Shown here: piece by piece, positions 22,511-30,215 of the stretch
Layout: each line of letters starts with the position of its first letter
How positions within the stretch are numbered: position 1 is the first letter of the stretch
From: Oscillospiraceae bacterium
Lineage (GTDB): Bacteria; Bacillota; Clostridia; Oscillospirales; Ruminococcaceae
Length of the DNA stretch: 32,919 bases
Assembly (NCBI GenBank): GCA_003512525.1
Contig: DOQG01000036.1
Coordinates: 1-32,919, forward strand
Direction: 5' to 3'
Notes under the pieces: model-generated
What the model was told of the DNA's origin: nothing
The model's database searches: none
The model's input: only the letters and a program-made list of their open reading frames with translations
Made by a program: the position numbers and the translations under genes

Positions 22511-22774
22511 TTGGTATGTCCTTACTGCAACAATGAAATGGAAAGCGGAATGATTGTTATTTCTGCCACAGGAAGTGTACCGTGTGCAATTATCGAGTGG
22601 TACTCTGAATAAAAATGCAAAAAGGGAATATTCGGCATATCCAAAAAAAGCAAGGTCAATATAAAAGATCGAAAAAATGGACATTTTTGCTCACACTATT
22701 GTTCTCATTGTTGTAAAGCGTTTTGTGAATTTGAAACAAAGAAAAACGGAATCGCTTTAAATTTAGTGTTCTGA
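22511..22774 (+). pseudogene. Small zinc-ribbon protein with in-frame stop
   Basis: From the TTG at 22511, behind AGAAAGGTG, the frame reads VCPYCNNEMESGMIVISATG and then EWYSE before a TAA at 22610. The same frame continues with KKGIFG and a second Cys cluster, CSHYCSHCCKAFC, to a TGA at 22772. Paired CxxC knuckles separated by a 'W' segment are the plan of small Firmicute zinc-ribbon proteins that often accompany membrane proteins. A nonsense change has cut it. It follows the M50 remnant by 31 bp, and the two were probably one operon. Confidence 0.55.
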
Positions 22775-22934
22775 AAAAATTATCGTTTTTATAGAGATGA
22801 GCAAAACATGAAACAAAAACTAACAGAAGTCGCAAAATAGGCAAGTATCAAATAAAAAAGCAGAAAAACGGCACAGCAAAGCTGACATCAGCCGAACAGA
22901 GCTGAAATCCGGCAGAAATATTCAAAACAACTCG

Positions 22935-24195
22935 TCAAGCAATACACTTAACGGATTTAAGACTGCGATAAGAGCTTTCGAATTTAGTGACAACAGTTGC
23001 GTGAGCGACAGCGAGCAAAGCAATATGAGCAACAGAATTAAGGTTTTGTGCAGCATTAAAGCTATGCACCCAAAGACGTTCCTGACCGGTCTGCTTGAAA
23101 CGAGAGTTGTAACGCTCAGCCTCTGTTCTGAGTGCATAAATCTTCTTGAACGAAACACATTCACGGTCAATGGAAAGTCAGTAATCATCGGGAAGCGTGA
23201 CATATTTAGTACAACCGCGAGTTTTTTTGCCATTGTTCCAATTCTTGTGATTGCATGGACAACAGCCTGATTTTGAACGTTTGAACGGACAGCAGTATTT
23301 TTGGCGAGTTCTGCCATTGTCAGAGAATTTGCCGTCTTTGTGCATAGCGAGACCGGCTTCACAAATCGGATGACCTGTTGAAAGCTTCTTCGGATTTTTA
23401 GTGTTACGCTTGTTGATGGGAATAAAGCATTCGCCGTGATAAATATCTTTGACGGCATTGTAAATTGCCTTAACATCGTAACCTTTATCAGCAAAAAATG
23501 TGCATTCCTCAATTGAAAGAAAATCATTGGTTTGGCTTAGAATATCAAGAACGACAGTGCTGTCGGCAACATCGGCAGTAGTTGTCATTTCAAAGATTGG
23601 TAAGCCTGTAATGCAGTCAACTAGAATATGATTCTTGTAACCCCAATAGTATTCAAAATTACGCTCGTTATGCTGATTTGAAGCGGTATGAACACCCAAA
23701 CCGCAGTCTTCGTCAGACTTAGGCCGATTGCCTTTTGCAAACTTGTTTTTAGCGAAAGATTTTGGGTTATTCTGCTTAGTATTTGCACTTATGGGAGTAG
23801 AGTCGAGAGCTATGAATGAAGTGTCGATAATACCCATTTTGGACAACTTCAGCACTTGAGACTGCATAAGCTTTTTAAGCAGAGCGTTATCAAGATTTCT
23901 GATGAAACGGTCGAAAGTCCAGTAGGACGGCAATGGTTTCATGATATTGAAACCGCAGTAATGTGCGATTATCAGATTGTTATTGAGATAGTCCACTAAA
24001 TCTGTGATACAGGAAAAACATTCGCATTTTATAACAATAAAAGTGCAAAACCTTGCTCTTTTTGAAAAACCGATTCTCCCTGTTTTTGCGGCAGCTTCGG
24101 GAAAATGAGATAGGCGAGATTAAGAAAAAGCTTCTCATAGAATTGTGCTTTCGGTGCAGATGTGAACAATGTGATGTCCTGTAAAATTTCTTGGC
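22935..24195 (-). mobile_element. Broken DDE transposase of an insertion sequence (IS1182/IS4-like)
   Basis: Three pieces of one transposase are in order on the minus strand. The N-terminal piece (about 24195-24040; ...APKAQFYEKLFLNLAYLIFPKLPQ) is in a different frame. After a frameshift the main piece (to 23178) has the DDE features IDTSFIALDSTP, GLGVHTASNQHN, GYKNHILVDCITGLP and FADKGYDV. At 23175 an in-frame TGA, probably from an Arg CGA codon, interrupts DDY-LSIDR. The last piece (SFKKIYALRTEAERYNSRFKQ) ends at 22935. Two independent lesions mean it cannot move by itself. The terminal inverted repeats were not found with confidence. Confidence 0.8.
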
Positions 24196-24309
24196 GATAG
24201 ATAACAGCCAGCCCCTTTCGTGTGGTTTTCGTACAATTTAATTATACCAAAGTTGGTTGGCTGTTTCTATATATTTTTAGTGATAAAATTATTTTTTGTG
24301 TCCTGCAAA

Positions 24310-24545
24310 TCCGCTTCTTTTCTACGTTTGCGGCGTTTTGCTCAGGGCTACAAAGAATGGACAGTGGAGGTGGCAGATGTTACGATAATGCAAGGTGCGA
24401 AAGTGTGATAGTAATAATGAAGGAGGAGATGTTTTACAGTCATAAGGAAAATCTGAAAATTATACAATTTATAAGGCAGTATTTCCTGAGTTATAATATA
24501 TTGATGAAAGGATTGGCGAAAAAACAAATATATATAAATTTTTGA
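24310..24545 (+). mobile_element. C-terminal remnant of an IS3-family transposase (OrfB)
   Basis: The segment SGGGRCYDNARCES followed by MKEEMFYSH matches the end of the rve integrase core of IS3/IS150-type OrfB proteins, including the last catalytic Glu context (DNAxxES). What follows has lost the usual YNxxRxxxxLxxxxP end. There is no N-terminal half nearby. It lies back to back with the other broken insertion sequence. Confidence 0.7.
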
Positions 24546-24787
24546 AGTTATGTTAAAAATTGATACAGATAATTGATTTTTATGATGTATCAAGTTGTAA
24601 CCTAATGCTGCAATGTTCCCCGCCTTTATAGGCGGCATGTTCCATTCAGACTATCGTAGGTGAATTACTGCCTTACAGAAAAGCTGAGGAGCTAACGCTC
24701 CTGCGGCAAGATTTCTTCGTCACAGCCGATGAAAAGCTATGCTTACATCGGGCTTTATTCCGAGTTAAAATGAAAGGAAATTATCAA
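24546..24787 (+). other. Leader with three hairpins ahead of the secreted cysteine-peptidase-like gene
   Basis: Three hairpins are lined up: CCGCCT/AGGCGG (24620-24635), AGGAGC/GCTCCT (24687-24702) and AGCCGATG with CATCGGGCT, inner AAGC/GCTT (24724-24754), followed by TTATT. The last is terminator-like and stands 33 bp before the gene, suggesting attenuation. I see no known riboswitch and no strong promoter. Confidence 0.45.
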
Positions 24788-25486
24788 ATGAAGCTTAAGT
24801 TCATACATAAAGCAAAAAGAATATTTATAACCATCTCATCATTGTCAATAATTGCGGCGATCTCTATAGCGGTTGCATCATCGGCCAGTGCCGCAACACA
24901 TTTTACAAGCTACACCCCTAAAATCAAATATAATAATGGCAACATTGATTACTGCTATTATGTTGATGGTTCTAAAAATGTTAATCTTACTGCAGGCGAG
25001 TATTTTGTAAATGGTAAATCATCTTGTTCAGCACATAGTGTTATCAGTCCTGAGGCATCAACTGCAACATGTGGATGTTTTGACGGTTGTTATCAATGCT
25101 ATGGGTTTGCAGCATTTGTGTATAAAGGTGTATTTACTAAAAATTTATCTGAATCAAAATGTAATGATTTTGGTTGGGGAAGCGACAACAATGATTATTT
25201 ATTCCTAACCGCAAGAAACTTGAAAATTATGATTTCCGATTTACCGGTGGGCACGCATTTGAGAGTAAGAACATCAAACAATAATAACCACTCTATAGTT
25301 TTAGCGGGAAAAACTGATACAACAATTACAGTTTATGATGCTAACGGGTGCGGATCTAATTCCAGCTTATTAGAAGCTGGATCGTCAAATTATTCAGGAC
25401 ATTGCCAAATAAACAAACAGGTTTTCACATACAAGAATTTTGCCAAAAGATATCCTCGACTCGATTATATGCATAAAGGAGCTTAA
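24788..25486 (+). CDS. Secreted papain-like (NlpC/CHAP-like) protein
   Basis: 232 residues from the ATG at 24788, with AAAGGAA upstream; the in-frame ATG at 24770 lacks a site. Residues 1-36 are a long signal peptide ending near SASAAT. A Cys-rich stretch (CGCFDGCYQCYGFA) holds the likely nucleophile in QCYGFA. Further on, LPVGTHLRVR and NHSIVLAG supply the His, and YDANG the third residue. This Cys-His-Asn/Asp order and spacing is that of NlpC/P60 or CHAP-type hydrolases acting on cell wall or peptide bonds. The extra cysteines may form disulfides or bind metal. It precedes a lipoprotein gene by 1 bp. Confidence 0.65.
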   Translation: MKLKFIHKAKRIFITISSLSIIAAISIAVASSASAATHFTSYTPKIKYNNGNIDYCYYVDGSKNVNLTAGEYFVNGKSSCSAHSVISPEASTATCGCFDGCYQCYGFAAFVYKGVFTKNLSESKCNDFGWGSDNNDYLFLTARNLKIMISDLPVGTHLRVRTSNNNNHSIVLAGKTDTTITVYDANGCGSNSSLLEAGSSNYSGHCQINKQVFTYKNFAKRYPRLDYMHKGA

Positions 25487-25487
25487 T

Positions 25488-26840
25488 ATGAATGACAGAT
25501 TAAGATTAATATTGTTGGTTATGGCTTTATCGGTCACAGTAGCTTTAACAGGCTGTTCTCAGCCCGAACAAAACAGTAGTATAGCGGCAGATGATAATAC
25601 AACGTCCTTACAAAGCAGTATCGATACTGTTACCGATACTTCAAAAACCGGGAGTATAACAGCACCCGAAGGTAGTGAGCTTGTAAAAACGCTTACCGAT
25701 AACAATAATAACACCGTGGAGCTTTACGGATATAAATCGGGTTCCGATGAGCCGTTTATATGCTTTATTTCAATTAAAGATAACGACAAAAAACCGATTC
25801 AGCAAATAGAAATCAACAAATTCAAAACCTTTACCACAGACAGCGGAGATAATGTATATGTTTATGCAGATGAGAAAACCAAACAAGGCTATAGAATTAT
25901 ATTAAACACAGACAATAGTATTAAATCGGTAGAATATTGTGAGGACGCATTACAATACATAAAACTCATAGATGATATTAATAAAGGCGATACATCTATC
26001 GAAGAACCTGTGGAGGAATTGCCGGAATTCTATACCGAAGACCCCGAAAATGAAATGTACCTCGGCAACGGCGAATTTGTAAAGCTTGCCGACCTTGAAG
26101 CCGATCCCAATGCGGCAGGTTCATATATTATCCGTGGTTCAATGGGCGGTTATGAATATGAACCGTTTGACAACAACAGCATAAGAAATCCAGATGATTA
26201 CGATTTGAACGAAATGAAATGTATAGGCTCTCAAAAAGGACCCGTGGTAAGCAAGGATAAAATAATAGTACATGAAGGCGACAGCATCGGCAGTAAGGGT
26301 CTGATAGTAGACTCGTGCTACATCAGCGTAGCACCTCGCGTAATGTATAGCGAAACGCTAAAAAAAGATATTGGCATAGGCTATGATGTAATGGACGCAA
26401 AAATAACTCTGACGGGTGAAGTAACCTTTACGGGTATACTGCTTGCCGAACGCTACAATATAGAGAATTCGGAGCATGATGGCGAAAGCAGAATACTGTT
26501 TATGCCTTATTCTAAGGAATACCATGAGGCTGTGCCGTTCCTTTTTGATGTTGACGCTCAATATAAAGGGAGTAGCTGTGCTATGTTCTATAATTACAGC
26601 TGGGGCAATCCGCAGTTTGCGATTACAACAAGCGATGGTGTTATAAATATCGGTTATTTAAAGGATTGCGACTTTTTAAGTTCCGATACATTTTCAGAGG
26701 ATGTGTATTATAAAGAGGCCACAATAACATTTTCAGAGATTACTTATATATCCACAGAAAGAGGCGGTATGAGCGGATTAATCGGTACTGTTGTATCGGT
26801 GGATAATATATGTGAGCTTGGGAAAAAGAAAGAGGTATAA
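25488..26840 (+). CDS. Lipoprotein, paralog of the 28549 lipoprotein
   Basis: 450 residues from the ATG at 25488, behind AAAGGAG; the frame is open upstream but overlaps the previous gene. The signal peptide ends in the lipobox LTGC. A Ser/Thr/Asp-rich linker follows, then a beta-rich domain (VKTLTDNNNNTVELYGYKSG), an acidic hinge near 180, and a C-terminal domain with ITLTGEVTFTGILL and RILFMPYSKE. The last domain is recognisably related to that of the lipoprotein at 28549. Function unknown. It is translationally close to the genes on both sides, and all read in one direction. Confidence 0.8.
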   Translation: MNDRLRLILLVMALSVTVALTGCSQPEQNSSIAADDNTTSLQSSIDTVTDTSKTGSITAPEGSELVKTLTDNNNNTVELYGYKSGSDEPFICFISIKDNDKKPIQQIEINKFKTFTTDSGDNVYVYADEKTKQGYRIILNTDNSIKSVEYCEDALQYIKLIDDINKGDTSIEEPVEELPEFYTEDPENEMYLGNGEFVKLADLEADPNAAGSYIIRGSMGGYEYEPFDNNSIRNPDDYDLNEMKCIGSQKGPVVSKDKIIVHEGDSIGSKGLIVDSCYISVAPRVMYSETLKKDIGIGYDVMDAKITLTGEVTFTGILLAERYNIENSEHDGESRILFMPYSKEYHEAVPFLFDVDAQYKGSSCAMFYNYSWGNPQFAITTSDGVINIGYLKDCDFLSSDTFSEDVYYKEATITFSEITYISTERGGMSGLIGTVVSVDNICELGKKKEV

Positions 26841-26841
26841 T

Positions 26842-27320
26842 ATGATGATAATCAAAAACATAATAAAAGCAACTATAGCAACAACAGCTGTAATTTCATC
26901 GGCATTTGCTATGGTGTTACCAGGAAACGCATTATCACCTGTCACTTACAAAGCAGCATCAAACTACAAGTTGGTTCCTATGGGACAACATCATGCGTAG
27001 TCATGTCATACACTATTAATCAAAGTAAACAAACAGCAACTGCAAAATATGTATTCGACGGTGGGACGGAGGTTCCAAACGGCGAAAAAAGAGTTTCAGT
27101 GGTTTGTGAATTAATAATTCCTACAAAAAATGGAGAAACTGTCATAAAGAATAAGACTAACGGTAACGGCGAATATTCCAGACTTGAAAAAATGACAAAA
27201 ACAGTAGCATTGACTGATGCTGAAAAAGCAGCAGGATACAAAATACAGTTTGTAGATATATCTATAAATTGCACTTCTGGTACATACAAACCATTCTGGG
27301 CAGTCAGCTACACATATTAA
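26842..27320 (+). pseudogene. Small secreted protein interrupted by a frameshift
   Basis: ATG at 26842 follows AAAGAGG, 1 bp after the lipoprotein gene. It encodes a signal peptide (about 34 residues, ...LPGNALS), then runs off-frame and stops at 27000. In another frame from about 26955 the sequence continues as LQVGSYGTTSCVVMSYT and then a beta-rich, Lys/Thr-rich domain with Cys pairs, ending WAVSYTY at 27320. The join lies around 26950-26965. The full product would be about 155 residues. Signal peptide, YG motif near the mature start, size and a following transporter recall lactococcin-972-like bacteriocins, but the similarity is weak. Confidence 0.6.
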
Positions 27321-27498
27321 CTTTTGTTTAGCGACTGCACGTACGGTGGCACAACATGACGTGTTATAAATGTATCTATAAGACAAAAAAGGAAAAAAAC
27401 GAAAGATGCTCCTGCGTGTAAAATATAATTACTGCTTATGTTTTTTGACACAGATAATAAAATAAAAACATAAATACAACTTATGAAAGGGCAATATT

Positions 27499-28545
27499 AT
27501 GAACAGGAAATTAAAGCTTATAGGCACTGCAATACTGATTGCTACATTTGCGTCCACGTTTTCCGCCTGCTCGGATACAAAAACAGATGAACAGGCGAGA
27601 TATATGCGAGTATACGGAACAATATATAATGACGGCGAGTTGATAGTTACCGAAAACGCAGTACTAAGCTTTTTACAGTATTCTGATATGAGTACAATTG
27701 CGCTATGCGGTCAGTCAAACTGCGACCACTCAAATGCTGTTACAGAGGACGGACTTCCGTGCCTTGCTTACGGCAAACAAACCTTGCCTTTTTTGTATAA
27801 CGAAAAGCTTTACTGGTTCGAGGATAGATACGAAACCAAAGACGGAAAAGCAGTAGAATCCGCGGTACTTCACTCATCAGACCCGCTTGGTACTTCCGAA
27901 AAGGAAGTATGCAAAATAGAAGGCTTTTCCTGCGACTGGATAAGCACAAGCGTACTTAAAAACAACACCCTGCTGTTTTTCCCTTATCAGTCTGCTTATG
28001 ACGAAAAAGGAGCGATTACAGGCGATAATACCAATCATTTCGGAGTGCTTGACATAGAAACCGGAAAATTTACCGATTTTGGTGCAACGGAAAACAATAA
28101 AACAAAGATTTTAGGTGTCTATGACAACAAATTTTATTTCAACAGCTCGGTGTACGACATTAAGACAGGAAAGTATAGTGAAAACACTATGCCGTCCGAG
28201 CCGCCTGCTGTCAGACTTAGCGATGATTACTATGCATATAACAATGACAGCAATATTGAAGTGTTAACTCCGAAGACCTCTGAACCGATTGTTATTCATA
28301 ACGACAAGATATTGTCTGAAACCGTCATTTTGGGCGATTATCTGTTCCAATGCGATAATGCACAGTGGTATTATTATAATTTAAAGGATGAAGCTCCCGC
28401 AAGGCATGATATAAGCTATGGCGAAGGGCTTTATGCACAGGTATTGTCCGAGTACGAGGACAGCTATATTATCAGCGTCTATAACGCCGAAGAACAAACA
28501 GTAACAAAAGAAAAGGTAGCAAAATCGGATATTCTGGGGGAGTAA
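27499..28545 (+). CDS. Lipoprotein with propeller-like repeats
   Basis: 348 residues. The signal peptide ends in the lipobox FSAC. The mature part alternates short strands with aromatic and Gly turns (LPFLYNEKLYWFEDRY, FGVLDIETGKFTDFG, NKFYFNSSVYDIKTGKY), a spacing like the blades of DUF5050-type beta-propellers. It includes a CGQSNCDH Cys motif of unknown role. The ATG at 27499 follows GAAAGGG. It stands 178 bp after the frameshifted gene, in AT-rich DNA without a strong promoter. It is followed by another lipoprotein after 3 bp, so both belong to the ABC-transporter operon. Confidence 0.8.
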   Translation: MNRKLKLIGTAILIATFASTFSACSDTKTDEQARYMRVYGTIYNDGELIVTENAVLSFLQYSDMSTIALCGQSNCDHSNAVTEDGLPCLAYGKQTLPFLYNEKLYWFEDRYETKDGKAVESAVLHSSDPLGTSEKEVCKIEGFSCDWISTSVLKNNTLLFFPYQSAYDEKGAITGDNTNHFGVLDIETGKFTDFGATENNKTKILGVYDNKFYFNSSVYDIKTGKYSENTMPSEPPAVRLSDDYYAYNNDSNIEVLTPKTSEPIVIHNDKILSETVILGDYLFQCDNAQWYYYNLKDEAPARHDISYGEGLYAQVLSEYEDSYIISVYNAEEQTVTKEKVAKSDILGE

Positions 28546-28548
28546 GAT

Positions 28549-29442
28549 ATGGCAAAAGGATTAAGTAGAATAGCTTTAATAGTGGCGACCATTGCGGTGG
28601 TTATGTTAATCTCAAGTTGTTCAGATGTAACAGAAAGCTCTCAAAGTAGTAACAAAGAGAAAAGTGTTACAAGTCTTGTCGGAGAAATATATCATGGCGA
28701 CGGATATTTTATTCTTGACGAAAACGGTCTGCAAATAGTCAAGGAAGGTGCTGCCTATGACGAGAATAAAAAGCTATGGAACGCACCATTTGCCGCTGTG
28801 CGTAAAATTAATGATACTTTTTACTGTGACAGTTTTACTTCTCCTGATAAATTCGATGATAATATGAATTACAAAGGTGAAGTGCCGCAGGACAGCAAAA
28901 AAATGATAAAATTGCTGAAATCGGGTGATGTTACAGAAAGTGGGCTTACCGTCACCTCTGCAGTTTCGTCCGTTAAAGAAACACTCGAATACAATCGGGA
29001 AACAAATTCTACCGAGCCGGGAATATCGCAAACAGTATACACAGAAATCACATTAAGCGGAGAGGTTACTCTTGAAGGCGTATTGTATGTAGTTCTTGAT
29101 GAAGATCTGTACATATCAGAAGAAAACAGCATATTGTTTTTCCCTTATCCCGAAAGCTTAAAAAATGCACTTGGTTTTTCACCGAGGTTTTCCGGTGATA
29201 TAGAGAGTAGTTATCTTACCTCCAATGCTTCTAAAACAAGTGTATTGCTATATGGCGATTGTGTATATTTTTATGCAGGCAACACAGATAACAGCGAGTG
29301 GCTCACAAAGGATTTCAGAAATAAACCGTTTGGTACAGCAAAATTAACGGTCAGCGATATAAAGCTTATATGGCAAAGCGATAGTCTGGACAGGTTTTCC
29401 TTTACGGTAAAAAATGCGGAAAATGTTCAGGCTAAAAAGTAG
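28549..29442 (+). CDS. Lipoprotein, paralog of the 25488 lipoprotein
   Basis: 297 residues with lipobox ISSC, so anchored outside the membrane. The C-terminal half shares order and wording with the 450-residue lipoprotein upstream: ITLSGEVTLEGVL, an ILFFPYP segment, a 'YGDCVYFY' strand and a final TAKLTVSDIKLIW strand. Its N-terminal half is shorter. The ATG at 28549 has a purine-rich site overlapping the previous stop, and the ABC ATPase gene begins 11 bp after its end. It may be an accessory subunit or an immunity-type lipoprotein for the transporter; that is inference. Confidence 0.8.
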   Translation: MAKGLSRIALIVATIAVVMLISSCSDVTESSQSSNKEKSVTSLVGEIYHGDGYFILDENGLQIVKEGAAYDENKKLWNAPFAAVRKINDTFYCDSFTSPDKFDDNMNYKGEVPQDSKKMIKLLKSGDVTESGLTVTSAVSSVKETLEYNRETNSTEPGISQTVYTEITLSGEVTLEGVLYVVLDEDLYISEENSILFFPYPESLKNALGFSPRFSGDIESSYLTSNASKTSVLLYGDCVYFYAGNTDNSEWLTKDFRNKPFGTAKLTVSDIKLIWQSDSLDRFSFTVKNAENVQAKK

Positions 29443-29453
29443 AGGTGTAAAAA

Positions 29454-30215
29454 ATGCTTCAAATTAAAAATCTTAATAAACATTACGGTAAAAAACAGGC
29501 TCTTTTTGATTTTGAGATGACCTTTAAAAACGGGGTTTACGGACTTTTAGGCCCCAACGGCGCAGGAAAATCAACGCTTATGAACATTATTTCAGATAAC
29601 CTTGCACCAGACTTAGGCTCGCAGCTTTGCTGGAACGGCACAGACATAACTAAGCTTGGCAGTAAATTTCGCCGTAAGGTCGGATATATGCCGCAACAGC
29701 AGGCGCTTTATGACAACTTTACCGCAAGACGGTTTATGATGTATATATCAGCTCTCAAAGGAATTTCTACAGCAGTAGCAAGAGAGCAAACCGAGTATCT
29801 GTTAAGTGAAGTTGAACTGCATGACGTAATGGATAAAGCTATCGGAGGCTTTTCGGGCGGCATGAAGCAAAGAGTTTTAGTTGCACAGTCCCTACTCGGA
29901 AGCCCTGAGCTTGTTCTACTTGATGAGCCGACAGCGGGTCTTGACCCAAAGCAAAGAGTTATCATACGGGATATGATACATAAAACAGCAAAGGACAAAA
30001 TTGTCCTTGTAAGCACACATATAGTATCTGATGTTGAAACTATTGCAGATGAAATAATAATTATGAAGCAGGGCAGAATTGCCGCAAACGGAACTGTTGA
30101 ACAGCTTGTCAGTGTTCTCCCGCACGAACGCCGGACACTCGAAAACGCATATATGTTGCACTTTCCCGAGAAAAACACGGCAGGAGGTGCTATAGATGAA
30201 AATAGCTCTGTATGA
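29454..30215 (+). CDS. ABC transporter ATPase
   Basis: 253 residues. Walker A GPNGAGKST at 33-41, Q-loop MPQQ, signature FSGGMKQR, Walker B LVLLDEPTAGLD and the switch His in VSTHIV are all intact, so it should be active. The type is that of ABC-2 exporters (drug, lantibiotic or lipid export, CcmA-like). It overlaps the permease gene by 20 bp, a sign of coupled translation. The ATG at 29454 follows GAGGTG. Confidence 0.95.
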   Translation: MLQIKNLNKHYGKKQALFDFEMTFKNGVYGLLGPNGAGKSTLMNIISDNLAPDLGSQLCWNGTDITKLGSKFRRKVGYMPQQQALYDNFTARRFMMYISALKGISTAVAREQTEYLLSEVELHDVMDKAIGGFSGGMKQRVLVAQSLLGSPELVLLDEPTAGLDPKQRVIIRDMIHKTAKDKIVLVSTHIVSDVETIADEIIIMKQGRIAANGTVEQLVSVLPHERRTLENAYMLHFPEKNTAGGAIDENSSV

